From: Liolophura sinensis
Lineage: Eukaryota > Mollusca > Polyplacophora > Chitonida > Chitonidae
DNA: 64,000 nt
Assembly (NCBI RefSeq): GCF_032854445.1
Contig: NC_088299.1
Location: 14,131,608-14,195,607 of the forward strand
Reading direction: 5' to 3'
The translations under genes were made by a program, and so were the position numbers. Every line of letters starts with the position of its first letter. Position 1 is the stretch's first letter. The notes beneath the pieces were generated by a model, which saw only the letters and a list, made by a program, of their open reading frames with translations, was not told the origin of the DNA and did no database searches. Shown piece after piece: positions 24,300 to 35,917 of this stretch.

Positions 24300-24520
24300 G
24301 AAATAAATTAACTGAGCGAACCACTGGCTTCTGTCCAAAGCCCACAAGCAATTGACCAATGAGGTCAGAGGTTCGAATCCAACACCCACAAGAAGTAACT
24401 GTCGAGAAATTTTATCCATTGTTATGTACCCGTAAACTACGGCACCGTCACAAAAGTGAACGACTCTTGAGTACGGCGTAAAACACTTGCCAACTAAATG
24501 AATAAGTATTTATTTACTTA
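24300..24520 (+). mobile_element. Old SINE with tRNA-like B box
   Basis: GGTTCGAATCC (24368-24378) is a canonical B box. Downstream CTCTTGAGTACGGCGTAAAACAC is the family-2 SINE tail. The A box and middle are degenerate. A real tRNA is excluded because no cloverleaf arms pair around the B box. Confidence 0.65.
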
Positions 24521-24966
24521 TGTTATTTTACACCATTCTTGAGGAATTTTCTCTTATACGATAGCTGTCATTTTTATGGGTGGAGGAAATTTGAATACCC
24601 TGGACAACGGTCAGACTGTGGGAATTTAAAGATCGCCTATTAATTGTTATCCTAAGGGTCCTCGAATGAATGGTTATGGCTTAATACAACATGGTCAATT
24701 TATCAGCCATATCATGGCGGCCAAAGCTCCGCGAAAAAAGGGGTGGGGGCCGGGTATTGAGACAATTAACCCCTGTCCATTTTGGCGGGGCCAAAAGTCA
24801 TACTAGCTACCAAAACTGACATAGAAGATCTGCGCATGGACAAGTCCGTAGTCTTGCACAGAAAATGTTTCAGCACTTTTTCTAATTCATTATGTTTAGC
24901 CGCATAAGCTCGATTTCGACGGCAAGAAAGGTCATGATTATTACAATGACAGTGACATGCTGAATA

Positions 24967-24969
24967 TTA

Positions 24970-25022
<53 letters not shown>
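24967..25022. repeat. (AT)n microsatellite
   Basis: About 25 uninterrupted AT dinucleotides after an AATAATATAT lead-in. Confidence 0.97.
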
Positions 25023-25025
<3 letters not shown>

Positions 25026-25547
25026 GCGGATTAATCTGCTATGGAGTTAAATCTAACCTTTCAGACTAATATAACCTTCATAAAAGAAGTTTATTTGGTC
25101 TGTTGTAGTATATGATCTCATGGCGGTATGTTTTTATAGTGGGTGTTAAGAAATGCTTTTGTAGTCTATTCGCTGAGACAGTAGTGTTATTGTGTACATG
25201 TTGTTTGTTCTTACCGCATGTTGGTGCACTTATAGTAAAGCACAGTACTCTCCACGCACATTGTCCAGCATTCCACTTGTTCTTGAATGATTATGACGTC
25301 ACTTGGGTTTTTGGAATTGAAACCAGACTTATGAAGTTTAACATTATGAATTCTAACTTCATTTTCCTTGCAATCATATAAACATTCAACGTATCCATGT
25401 GTAGAGCTTTTGTTGTTACGTGTCACTAACGGAGGGCAATGACTGATTCTACAGATAAAGTCTATAGCTTAATATGTGCGAATGACTAAAAGAAATAGGC
25501 TGTAGTAATAAATGCATGTACCATAATGCACCGAGTCACTTGCCTTA
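25023..25547. other. Unassigned DNA
   Basis: An 89-codon open frame at 25112-25381 has no motif, no family resemblance and no supporting splice context. I see nothing else here. Confidence 0.35.
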
Positions 25548-25695
25548 AGGCCGATGGCACGATTGTGTGAAGTGATGGTACGATGGCACGAAGCGTTGCC
25601 ACGATGGGGTCATCGCTTCATGCCATGACTTCGAGCCATTGCTGCCTGCCATCGTACCATCGTTTCGCATCATCGTGCCATCGCTTCGTGCCATC
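25548..25695. repeat. Compound inverted repeat of GATGGCACGA words
   Basis: GATGGCACGAAGCG at 25582-25595 pairs perfectly with CGCTTCGTGCCATC at 25682-25695. Related words (GATGGTACGATGG, CCATCGTACCATCG, CATCGTGCCATCG) fill the interval in both orientations. This gives a potential hairpin of about 150 nt. Confidence 0.75.
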
Positions 25696-26033
25696 ACCGG
25701 GGTTTGGTACGGTGGTCCGCTAATACGATGATCACCTTATCCGGCTTCCATAGGTACGCTTAATACAAATGTGCTCTTGTTCTTACTTGTCGCGTTGTTT
25801 CTGATTGGATGTTGAGAAATCTGCGCCTCACGGAAATGCCTAGAAACGCCTTAAACGTAATCCTATTTTCGACTTTTTTTACAGACTCGTTATGCGTGAT
25901 ATGAAATAAGTATGTGATTGGACATATCACGTAATTCAAACATCTGACATCATCCACGGATAGAATATAACCTCACTAAGTTAGATAAAACGGGACATTT
26001 CACGACTTTTCTGTGAAGGAATTACAGCCCAGC

Positions 26034-29000
26034 ATGATGATCATCGCCGTATTTGTCGCCCTGACTCTCCTAGGTCATCCGCAGAGCTCGGCCACCACGA
26101 TCAGCTCACCCTCCTACTGGAACAGTCTCCAGGCGTTGTCCCAGACAGTCGCCGCATTGAGCAATCAAATAAGACGAGGTTTGGATGAGTTTTTCATTTC
26201 ACCATTTTAGTTTCAAGTACGGGTATATTGCATCGAAAACTCATAGGTAAATTGAGATAACATTTTGAGATATCTCAGAAGGTTTTCGTTTAAGATGCAG
26301 TCTACACGTCTTCATGCACACATGTTCATGTCAGGCCTGGGGGGGGGGGGGAGGGGAGGTTGAGGAGTTAGCGTACTAGTTACTAGTTAGTGACACAGAA
26401 TGAGTCGGGAGTCTCTGTGGGTTCACAGCACGCTGGATTCCTAACGGGTCGTGTGCCAGGAACCGGCGCATGAGTTTCCTCTGGGTTCTGTCCGGTTTCC
26501 TCCCACGATTAGTCTAGCAGCCTTCGTATAAGTTAAATATTCTTATAGGAGAATATATTCCTATAAGAAACACCAATCAAATAAATGTACTGGTTTTGCA
26601 TTCAATCGTCAGGAATTTATAGAAAATTTATGGATTCCTCCATTCGCTTTGCTTGTGTGATCTTGCAAAGTGACGATAAGCAAACGACGACAGTAGTGTA
26701 AGCCGGCTGCGCAGTAGTTGATACGCACTTTTCCTCCATCAATATGTAATATCGGTACTTCACATGTGGGCATATTTCTCAGTAACTTGCCAGCTTCCCG
26801 GTTTCTCCAATCCCGATAAAACTAAATCGGGATCTAAACTAAAGTATTAGTACGGCCTTAAGCAATTATCAAATATTACACTGATTGTTGCTTGGCGGCA
26901 AACTCAGAATTCTGAATACATATGTAGATGATGTCGGATATCGCTACAGTGATTAAATGAAGGTGGGGTTTCGGTATGAGAGTAGTTCGGCTCATGGACT
27001 GGTCAGTGATTGCTAAGGGTACCCTCCCTTGATCCGGGACGCGCTCAGCATGTCAGTGGCTATGTAGCACCAGTATCTTTCGGATTGTACATGTTTGTAT
27101 ACTGATTACAGTGAGGATTGTACACTCCTCTTCATTCAGAAAAAAACTCTGGCATCAATTAAACGAAATCAAGAATGCTAATTATTGTACTATCGGATAA
27201 GGACATCTCATCCCGCGCCTCGCGCGTCTTGATTCGCGCAGCAAAGACGGAGCAAATCGGGTGCGAATGGTACAGTGAAATGCGGGACGAAATGTCCTCA
27301 CCGGGCTTCCATAACCGAAGCTGTTTTTACACATACACTAGTGCAGTCATTTTCAAGTATGTGTATGTCTGTGAACTTTGTGGTTTGTTAACGGCTGACT
27401 GTTTTTACAAAGCTGTAGCGGCTATGAGTTAGTTAGCCTACTGATTTACAGGCTACCGTGTATACGCGAGCAGAGGCCACCAACCTCCCCTCAGTATCGT
27501 GCTTGTGCCAGTACAAGTTGTTGGTGCCTTCTAACTCACCAGAGGCCACCGACCTCCTCCCCTCCCTCACCCAATCCTTCTCTGGAGGTACCGTGCTCGT
27601 ACCAGTACAAGCTGTTGGTGCCTTCTAACTCAGCAGTGGCCATCGACCTCCCCACCCCCTCACCCTCACCCGATCCTTCTCTGGAGGTACCGTGCTTGTG
27701 CCAGTACAAGTTGTTGGTGCCTTCTAACTCAGCAGAGGCCACCACCCCCCCTCCCCTACCTCACCCGATCCTTCTCTGGAGGTACCGTGCTCGTACCAGT
27801 ACAAGCTGTTGGTGCCTCCTAACTCAGCAGAGCCACCGACCTCCTCCCCTCCCTCACCCGATCTTTCTCTGGAGGTACCGTGCTTGTGCCAGTACAAGGT
27901 GTTGGTGCCTTCTAACTCAGCAGAGGCCACCAACCCCCTCCCCTCCCTCATCATTCATACTTTTCTAGAATGCAGCCGTTATGCACATTCTTGACATATT
28001 TTCAGGTAAGGCGTAGAACAGCGATCAAAAAACAAAATACAGAAGTTCTCTGTTTTGTAATTTACAGGAAATGCCATTTACACCCGTTGGGGTCGATCCA
28101 GTTGCCCCTCAAGGAGCAGTCTCATCTACGAAGGTTAGTTTGGGACATATTTTGTTAAACCTTTTTTTCTTTCCGGGGAGTGGAAAAAAAATGCTTTACA
28201 GAATTAAAAAATACAGAGCATCCTAAAAATATAGATCAAAAAGAAAAGAACAAAAATGAAAAACAAAACAAAAAGCAACCATGCCTGTGTGGCTTAATTT
28301 TTCCCATGATTGCATTAATTAATCGGTTTTTTAATGTACTAGTCGCAACTGTAACCGACTTGATTTGAAGTTTGGAATTAAGTTAATATCCTTCCATTCT
28401 CGATCCTGGTTTAATCCTCTTGCCACGACATGGATGCAGTATTGTAAAGCCCTGAATATTCATTCATTCATTCACCTAATGAAACGTGCGAAATGTATTA
28501 GCGTTATCAGCTGAGCTAAATGAAATGGTAGAAATTTATTGGCACTGTTCTCTATAGGTTGATTGACGAGGTGTGGTTTAAAAACCTTTCTTGGAAAGGA
28601 AATTTGCAGATTACCATGCTATCACTGCTTGTGGAACCTTGGCGACAATAAGCACTGGTCTTCCACCAATATCAAAGTGTATTTATGCATGCATCACGCG
28701 TGAGAAATGTAGTGATTTGCCAAAGGTCGGTTGTTTGCGCTTGGAAATAAAACTGACCACTATACTACAACTGAAAAAAAATTTATTATGGCATTATAGA
28801 CACTAAATAAATGAATAAATAATTAAATCATAAAGGTTAAAGAAGAAGGTAATAAACATAGAAATATATTGGAGTATTATCTAAGTTTAATGCACGAAAT
28901 GCACCAACATTATCATCTGGGTTACAGGAAACGCTCAACTAGGTTACCAACATTATCATCTGAGTTACAGGAAACGCTCAACTAGGTTACCAACAATATC

Positions 29001-30525
29001 ATCTGGGTATAGGAAACGCTCAACTAGGTTACCAACAATATCATCTGGGTATAGGAAACGCTCAACTAGGTTACCAACAATATCATCTGGGTATAGGAAA
29101 CGCTCAGCTAGGTTACCAACAATATCATCTGGGTATAGGAAACGCTCAACTAGGTTACCAACATTATCATCTGGGTATAGGAAACGCTCAACTAGGTTAC
29201 CAACATTATCATTTGGGTATAGGAAATGCTCAACTAGGTTACCAACAATATCATCTGGGTATAGGAAACGCTCAACTAGGTTACCAACATTATCATCTGG
29301 GTATAGGAAACGCTCAACTAGGTTACCAACATTATCATCTGGGTATAGGAAACGCTCAACTAGGTTACCAACATTATCATCTGAGTTACAGGAAACGCTC
29401 AACTAGGTTACCAACATTATCATCTGGGTATAGGAAACGCTCAACTAGGTTACCAACATTATCATCTGGGTATAGGAAACGCTCAACTAGGTTACCAACA
29501 TTATCATCTGAGTTACAGGAAACGCTCAACTAGGTTACCAACAATATCATCTGGGTATAGGAAACGCTCAACTAGGTTACCAACAATATCATCTGGGTAT
29601 AGGAAACGCTCAACTAGGTTACCAACAATATCATCTGGGTATAGGAAACGCTCAACTAGGTTACCAACAATATCATCTGGGTATAGGAGACGCTCAACTA
29701 GGTTACCAACATTATCATCTGGGTATAGGAAACGCTCAACTAGGTTACCAACATTATCATTTGGGTATAGGAAACGCTCAACTAGGTTACCAACATTATC
29801 ATCTGGGTATAGGAAACGCTCAACTAGGTTACCAACATTATCATCTGGGTATAGGAAACGCTCAACTAGGTTACCAACATTATCATCTGGGTATAGGAAA
29901 CGCTCAACTAGGTTACCAACATTATCATCTGAGTTACAGGAAACGCTCAACAAGTATCATCATTATTATCTAGGTTGAACACACTGTTCTGCTCAAGATA
30001 ATTAGGCCTATTACGAATTTGTACCTTGTAGGACTGGCTGCAGGGTCATGGTACTCGGTAGCAGGTGGAGGAGCGAACTATTTGTGCATGCCCAGTGATC
30101 CCGAATGGTCCCATGTGAAGCATAGGACCCACGCCTGTGGTAGTTTTCTCTACGGGTCCGAATATCAGACGTGCAACAACGACATCTTCTCAACAAGGAA
30201 CGCTAAAGCGAACACCCTTGAACATCAAGACGTGCCGTGTGCTGTGTGCCAGACGACATCAAGGCAACAGCAACTTATGATTCCTGCCAGAATGGTGTGC
30301 CCAGCAGGGTGGACACAAGAGTACCAAGGTTTCCTAATGTCGGCTCACCCCTCACACCGCCGCACCCAGTACGTGTGCGTGGATTCTGAACCGGAAGCAC
30401 TTGCCCATGGCCAGAGGGATGAAAATGGCGCTCTGTTCTACACGGTTAGGGTAAAGTGCGGCACTCTCCCTTGCCCCCCGTACACCGACGACGAGGAAAT
30501 ACCTTGTGTTGTCTGCTCCAGATAA
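26034..30525 (+). CDS. Short-chain collagen C4-like secreted protein
   Basis: Three exons give a continuous 234-aa product: 26034-26178, 28068-28133 and 30032-30525 (stop TAA), all joined in phase 1. Exon 1 holds a signal peptide (MMIIAVFVALTLLGHPQSSA) and a short helical stretch with heptad-like Leu/Val. Exon 2 encodes AIYTRWGRSSCP, the hallmark YxRWGRxxCP segment. Exon 3 encodes the rest: GGGANYLCMPSDPEW, VPCAVC, LMIPARMVCPAGWTQEY, GFLMS, YVCVDSEPEAL, CGTLPCPPY and VVC near the end. This matches the conserved domain of proteins annotated 'short-chain collagen C4-like' in invertebrates (recalled family). No Gly-X-Y repeats are present, so it is collagen in name only. The exon 1 donor (GAG|GTTTGG) is weak, making that junction the least certain. 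Both introns contain minisatellites. AATAAA at 30604 fits the 3' end. Confidence 0.82.
26385..26585 (+). mobile_element. Family-2 SINE in intron 1 of the collagen C4-like gene
   Basis: Diverged body with TCTGTCCGGTTTCCTCCCAC, CAGCCTTCGTATAAGTTAAATA and an ending AACACCAATCAAATAAAT. A short duplication (CTTATAGGAGAATATATTCCTATAAG) interrupts the tail. Confidence 0.75.
27470..27955 (+). repeat. 94-bp minisatellite in intron 1 of the collagen C4-like gene
   Basis: About five units of roughly 94 bp, each with CAGAGGCCACC, a C/T-rich run, GATCCTTCTCTGGAGGTACC, then CAGTACAAG and GTTGGTGCCTTCTAACTC. Two alternating subtypes (GTGCTCGTACCAG and GTGCTTGTGCCAG) suggest expansion by dimers. Frames read through it on both strands are repeat by-products. 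Confidence 0.93.
28900..29958. repeat. 42-bp minisatellite with higher-order structure, intron 2
   Basis: About 25 units of GGTTACCAACATTATCATCT, then GGGTATAGGAAACGCTCAACTA (42 bp), plus a 43-bp variant reading GAGTTACAGG. The 43-bp variants fall at 28961, 29382, 29509 and 29930. The 421-bp distance therefore occurs twice (ten units each), separated by three units. That shows block duplication of a ten-unit segment. Because 42 is a multiple of three, both strands are open until a 43-bp unit shifts the frame. Confidence 0.96.
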
Positions 30526-30593
30526 GCATGATATCTGATCAACATTTCAAAAATTGAAACCTAATCGTAATCAATTCGCTTCATGAAAATAAT

Positions 30594-30609
30594 ATTAAAG
30601 TGAAATAAA
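30594..30609 (+). promoter_or_regulatory. Polyadenylation signals of the collagen C4-like gene
   Basis: ATTAAA at 30594-30599 and AATAAA at 30604-30609, 70-80 bp after the stop codon and followed by an A-rich stretch. Confidence 0.6.
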
Positions 30610-31065
30610 AAAAAAATATAAAAAAATTGCATATACCACTTAATGGGCTACTCTGTCCATACACCGGTACTTTTAAAAATACCAAACCAACTAAAATTTT
30701 CATATACCAGTTGATACTATGTGAATGCACCGGTACTTATCCACAAGTCTTTAGCCAAAAAAAGTCTACATTGTCTGTATTCAGAAATACCAGAAAAGCC
30801 TTGTGTTGAGGAAAATCTAGAACCTGCTCTTTTGTACCAGTTGTATAACAATAAACACTTCCGCATGCATTCCAAGGAATTTTTGTTTTTTTATTTTCTG
30901 CCTTTGGCACAGTATCGGAAATTTTATGTTTCCTGGCTCATTTCTACATCTTTGTAACAATCATAGTAACTCGGAATTGTCAACAGCTACCAGAAGGGCA
31001 TGCAAACATGCTGAGATTCAGTTACAGTGACGTCGCACAACAATGAAATAACTATGTTTATTTTC
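30610..31065. other. Downstream flank, nothing assigned
   Basis: A/T-rich. The phrase CACCGGTACTT occurs twice (30662, 30728). No gene was supported. Confidence 0.4.
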
Positions 31066-31345
31066 ATTTTGCACGGGCCTTCATCGCCTAGGGGGTATCC
31101 GGTTCGAATCAAACTCTCGCCAGATCCGCTATAATTTAAGTGACAATCTTTTGGACACAGTCTTGAATATTAATCAGAATACGCAAAACATATCTATTTT
31201 AGCTTTGCTTAGTTTTGTCGTTCGTGTCTTCAGCAACACGCGCATGATAGTGAGGTTTCTTCTCACCATATAATATTATATAATCTGAATTCTTGAATAC
31301 AGCGTAAAAAACCAATTAAATAAATAATTAAATCTTCACACTTTG
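31066..31345 (+). mobile_element. Degenerate family-2 SINE
   Basis: B-box-like GGTTCGAATC at 31101-31110, and tail CTTGAATACAGCGTAAAAAACCAATTAAATAAATAATT (31290-31330). Confidence 0.65.
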
Positions 31346-31764
31346 TCTTTTGAGGAAGACTAACAAGGAGTAGCCAAAGATTTGGTCTATTAATAATTTT
31401 GTTACATTCTGCTTTAGACTCACAGTCGTACGTGGGTTGATTGATAAGAAAGAAGAAATCAAAGCATCACCACGTGAATGTAAAACGTTTCACAAGCTTG
31501 CGGCCCTGTTCCCGGGGGCTGGACAATGAGAATGGCTGAACCTCTTTTGATTTTAAGTTGAACTTGATTTTGCAAACAAATTCATTAGTGACATTAGTAT
31601 AATAAGAGAACTATTTTCCTTTAGTCTATGGAATTCAATTTATAATTAAATGTGCATATTCCCGAATATTTCTGTGAAGAGAGGGAATTGTCTTCGACCT
31701 AGTCTTCGCGATTTGTTGGTTATGTTTACACTATAATAACGACGCACATATAATCGGTGGGCAA

Positions 31765-32139
31765 TGACGCCAACATGGCGCAATGACCGTCGATGTGAGT
31801 TCAATCCCAGCTCTCCGTTGGTTAGCGCGCTAGCGCAGCGTAATTACCCAGGAGCCTCTCATCAATGCAGTCGTTGTGAGTTCAAGTCCAGCTCATGCTG
31901 GTTTCCTCTCCAGCCGTACGTGGGAAGGTCTGTCAGCAACCTGCGGATCGTCGTGGGTTTTCCCCGGGCTCTGCCAGAACCATATGAGTTGTGGCTTTGC
32001 CAGTAGCCCTGCGGATGGTCGTGAACTTTGTCCGAGTTCCTCTCACCATAATGCTGGTCGCCGTCGTATAAGTGAAATATCCTTGAGTACGGCGTAGAAA
32101 ACCAATCAAATAAATAAATAAATAAATAAATAAATAAAT
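31765..32139 (+). mobile_element. Family-2 SINE, near full length with duplicated head
   Basis: Two head-like segments (GTGAGTTCAATCCCAGCTC near 31796, GTGAGTTCAAGTCCAGCTC near 31876) precede a body with GTGGGTTTTCCCCGGGCTCTG, TAATGCTGGTCGCCGTCGTA and the tail CTTGAGTACGGCGTAGAAAACC + (AAAT)n. The GTGAGTTCAAGTCC motif is the B-box position. The doubled head suggests a SINE dimer or nested insertion. Confidence 0.88.
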
Positions 32140-32310
32140 CCCAGCTGGCTTCCCTCCCTGCACTGCGTGATAAGGCCTGCCAACAGCATGCGGATGTACG
32201 TGAGTTTACCCGGGCTCTGTCCGGTTTCCCACTACCATAATGCTGTGCGCCATCGCATAAGTGAAATATTCTTGAGTACGGCGTAAACAAAATAAATATA
32301 TTATATAATA
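32140..32310 (+). mobile_element. Second family-2 SINE, abutting the first
   Basis: Begins directly after the (AAAT)n tail of the previous element: CAGCTGGCTTCCCTCCCTGC, GGGCTCTGTCCGGTTTCCCA, CATAATGCTGTGCGCCATCG and CTTGAGTACGGCGTAAAC. Back-to-back order suggests insertion into the A-rich tail. Confidence 0.82.
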
Positions 32311-33235
32311 TAACTCCAGTGAAATTTTAGTCTTGTTGCATATCTGACTGTATTATTGGCCTGGAACATCTGACCGCGGGTGGAAACAAGTGGAACAACT
32401 GCTTCTGACAACCACTGGCTGTTTGTATGGTCAGAGTCGTCTAGATTTATCTCCCTTGAACTATCTATTCACCAACTTATTATGGCAAGATTGAAAGATA
32501 TGCATACAAAGATCAATAACAAAAAGTCAAAACATGTTCAAGAAGAATATTTGTGACACTCTTTATTTAAGTCATGCCCTGTCTACGTCACAGACGGGCT
32601 GAAGATCTGGATCAGATGGGCGACTGTAAACCACGCACGCACATGGGTTTTAGGTTCAAACCTGGCTATCTTCGCCGGATAAGAACTTGATTTAACAAGA
32701 ATTCTTCACTGATACAACTGAAGGTAAACTTTTGAGGAAAAAGTAGTCCGGGGTATAATACAACCGAATTCTAGTACGCAACTGACGCTTGTGATGTACA
32801 GATACGCATACAACACTGGCGGGAAACAAGTGACCTTCAGCGAATGTTATACTGTGCAAACGGTCATACGAACGTTTGGGACAGCTTATTGTCACCAGGA
32901 TTCCAGAAACATCTGAGGAATCTGGGAAGACTGAGTGCCCCAGGCGTGTACTGAACCGGCACCTCACGTGCCTTCATGACTTGGACTCGCATGTTAGCAC
33001 TGAACCACGTCTACGCAGGGGTAAAAGTCTTGTCGTAACGACATATATGTATGTGACCTCTGCCTCAGGACCCTGACCCCTTACTCGGCCACGGCAATGT
33101 TTTATTTCTGACTCCCCCTGACTGATGTAGTATAACTGAAGAAGACTATTCTTCACTACGGCTTTATTCCATCGCCAAAGAAATAAACAAATAGATACTG
33201 TACTGAGCCAGATCCTATCCAAAACCAGTTCGTAA
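32311..33235. other. Unassigned DNA
   Basis: A B-box-like GGTTCAAACC at 32652 may mark another SINE relic, but no tail was found. No gene was supported. Confidence 0.4.
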
Positions 33236-33570
33236 GGGTGGGGTGGGCATATGAGGGGACAGGTGGGCATATGAGGGGACAGGTGGGACAGGTGGGCATA
33301 TGAGGGGACAGATTGGCATATGAGGGGACATGTGGGCATATGAGGGGACAGGTGGGCATAGGAGGGGACAGGTGGGCATATGAGGGGACATTTGGGACAG
33401 GTGGGCATATGAGGGGACAGATTGGCATATGAGGGGACAGGTGGGCATATAAGGGGACAGGTGGCATATGAGGGGACAGTCGAGCATATGAAGGGACAGG
33501 TGGGCATATGAGGGGACAGGTGGGCATATGAGGGGACAGTTGGGCATATGAGGGGACATGAGGGCATTGC
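33236..33570 (+). repeat. 20-bp minisatellite
   Basis: About 17 units of GTGGGCATATGAGGGGACAG with GATTGG, TCGAGC and AGTTGG variants. Two short GTGGGACAG partial units change the phase. Minus-strand frames rich in Pro, Ser and Cys come from this array. Confidence 0.95.
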
Positions 33571-34387
33571 GTTACAAATTGTCTGTATCCACAAGTCTTA
33601 ACATATTGAACTAGTAAACCTTAGCTGGAATAGCTCAGAATCGGCGATGTTTAAATTCCTCTTGGGAACAAGGAATTCGCAGTAAACAGTATGAGTTAAC
33701 GCAGTTAAGTAAGAACAAATCGTTAACGGATGATAGAAGCAGATGTCGTTTGCGTAGCCTTGGCCTCTTCGACAACCCGCATCGTACGTGCCACTAGGCT
33801 ATTCCCTGCTGGGTTACCGGCTGTATATCGTGACCACAAAACGCGCTGGTAATGGCTGGAAGATTTCAAACTAAATTATCCTCTAAATGCCTCCATTCAA
33901 TGGAACGCTACTCGTCGTGCTTAACGACGTCAGCAGTACATCAACTCAAGCCCCAGAGGATAAGACCGGCGGGTCGCTGAGTGCCTATGCCACTACCTCT
34001 CGGTCAACGGACAGCAGAAGACAATGTCGTGTACAGTAACATTTGTAAAACATCGCTAAAGTGCATAAATGCGAAAAATACACGAGAATACTGCAGGACC
34101 TATTACAATATGACCTGCTTATTATATATGGAAAGGTATATAATAGCCCATAATCTTTTTCTTGATTACAGTATCCAGAACCGTAGCTTAACTAAACGTA
34201 ATGCGCCGATTTCACGAAGCCGTCTCTGACTTTTATAAGACCTAACTGAATAAACTCTACAGAGATATTTCAAATTTTGTGTGAAGTCAGAACAGGCTTT
34301 ATGTTTATATATATTTTTCATGTTATGCCTTTACAGACCGTTAAATGTTGAACGTATGAAAGAGTGTATCATGACGTAAACCTTCTT
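33571..34387. other. Unassigned DNA
   Basis: No gene or repeat could be supported. Confidence 0.35.
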
Positions 34388-34745
34388 GGAAAACTGTGCA
34401 GTACGTACATGGAAGACTGTGCAGTACGCACGTGGAAAACTGTGCAGTACGTACGTGGAAGACTGTGCAGTACGTGTGTGGAAAACTGTGCAGTACGTGT
34501 GTGGAAAACTGCAGTACGTACGTAGAAAACTGTGCAGTACGTGTGTGGAAAACTGTGCAGTACGTACGTAGAAAACTGTGCAGTATGTACGTGGAAGACT
34601 GTGCAGTACGTACGTGGAAAATTGTACAGTACGTACGTGGAAAACTGTGCAGTTCGTACGTGGAAAACTGTGCAGTACGTACGGGGACAACAGTGCAGTA
34701 CGTGCGTGGAAAAGTGTGCATTGCGTACGTGGAAAAGTATGTCAT
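34388..34745 (+). repeat. 23-bp minisatellite
   Basis: About 15 units of ACTGTGCAGTACGTACGTGG + AAA (23 bp), with GTGTGTGG and GTACGTAG variants and one shortened unit at 34505. The unit contains the palindrome GTACGTAC. All frames are open on both strands for long stretches. Confidence 0.95.
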
Positions 34746-34964
34746 ATGATACGCATACACCACCTATTCTATCATGATTGATTGATGTATAAAATGACTG
34801 ATTGATAAAATGACAGATTGATAAAATGACTCATTCATTCATTCCGTAAAAGATTCTTTGATTCTATGCCCGATTCCTAACCAATAGGCGAAAGCGGTGT
34901 GGTTTCAAACCCGATCCTGTATAGGGAATTCGTAGAGTCCTCTCTCTCATTATTCGTATTCATC

Positions 34965-35260
34965 TATTTATGTATTTGATTGGTGTTTTACACGCGGTAC
35001 TCAAAAATATTTCAACTATACAGTGGCGACCAGCATTATGACGGGAAGAACTCGGACAAAGCTCGGGGAAAACCCACGACCATCCGTAGGGCTACTGGCA
35101 AACCCACAACTCGTATGGTCCTTGCTGACAGTGCGCGGTAGGCGGCTCACGTAGGTCCGTAAGAGCAATCCTCTTGTCTTCACCAACATAACTTGGTGAT
35201 TTAAAAGGTAAGAAAGCTCGCCAGTAATGGCGAATGGTTGACGGTTTACCCTGGGCACTC
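34965..35260 (-). mobile_element. Family-2 SINE, reverse orientation
   Basis: Plus-strand reading starts with the reversed tail (ATTTGATTGGTGTTTTACAC), then GCGACCAGCATTATGACGGG and GGGGAAAACCCACGACCATC. The 5' end is diverged. Confidence 0.8.
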
Positions 35261-35386
35261 CGATTTTCTCCCCGCATAAAACTGATCACCGTCTTATGAG
35301 CGAAAAATTCAGATTACACTGGCCCAGTACAACGGAAAGAATGCAATTGCCGATAAGAGAATGCCTGGTTTGTTGTGCATAACCAG

Positions 35387-35628
35387 TACACTAAAAAAAT
35401 AATCTGTTAATTTTAGTAGAAAGTCTGTTGTCTGAGTGGTGCTAGAATGTATTCTGTTCTTGCAGCAGATTATTCTGTTAAATATAACACACTTATTCTA
35501 TTAATTTATCATAGCAGTTCTATTAGATTAACAAGATATTATGTCAAATATGACACAATCTTGAATAATAATAGACGATTCGCTTAGACAAAAGATTACT
35601 CAGATTGACAGATTAATTTTTGAGTGTA
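35387..35628. mobile_element. MITE, about 240 bp, probably Tc1/mariner-like
   Basis: Imperfect terminal inverted repeats: CACTAAAAAAATAATCTGTTA at the left, and at the right the complement of TGACAGATTAATTTTTGAGTG. TA lies at both outer borders, fitting a TA target duplication. The interior is A/T-rich and non-coding. Confidence 0.6.
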
Positions 35629-35917
35629 GAAAAGGTGTTCTATTAGATCATAGCACATCATCAGAGTTCATTGATTGTAAGTTATATCTGAAAAGTAAAT
35701 TTAAGTTACGGCAGTGGAGACTACATATCATTCATAAGTTATTGAGAGAGGCTGGCAAGCTTATGCATAGAGAAACAAGCTAAAGTGAATTGGTCTTATG
35801 CAGAAAATCAAGCATTAGCAGCACCTATTCTTAATGAGTACTGCCCTTTGCTCCGTTCAGAAAACCGATTGTTAAAAGCTCAAACAAGATTTCTGTACAG
35901 ATTTCTCTAATGTAAAA

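Noticed and set aside
24360-24380. Possible tRNA gene (GGTTCGAATCC)
   Set aside because: The B box is present, but no acceptor, D or anticodon stem pairs around it and a SINE tail follows.
27969-28005. Extra 37-nt exon between SP exon and RWGR exon of the collagen C4-like gene
   Set aside because: It has plausible splice borders, but its length would break the phase-1 frame, and the peptide has no family resemblance.
28900-29958. CRISPR-like direct repeats
   Set aside because: Units are contiguous without unique spacers and the context is eukaryotic.
28965-29973. Frames of up to 146 codons on both strands with a 14-residue repeat (NLVERFLYPDDNVG)
   Set aside because: They are translations of an intronic 42-bp tandem repeat; the frame shifts wherever a 43-bp unit occurs, so nothing selects for it.
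32974-33594. 206-codon minus-strand frame rich in CPLICPPVPSYA
   Set aside because: It is a translation of the 20-bp minisatellite.
34331-34777. Frames of 119-140 codons on both strands (YCTVFHVRTAQ / VQYVRGKLCS)
   Set aside because: They are a translation of the 23-bp minisatellite, open on both strands at once.
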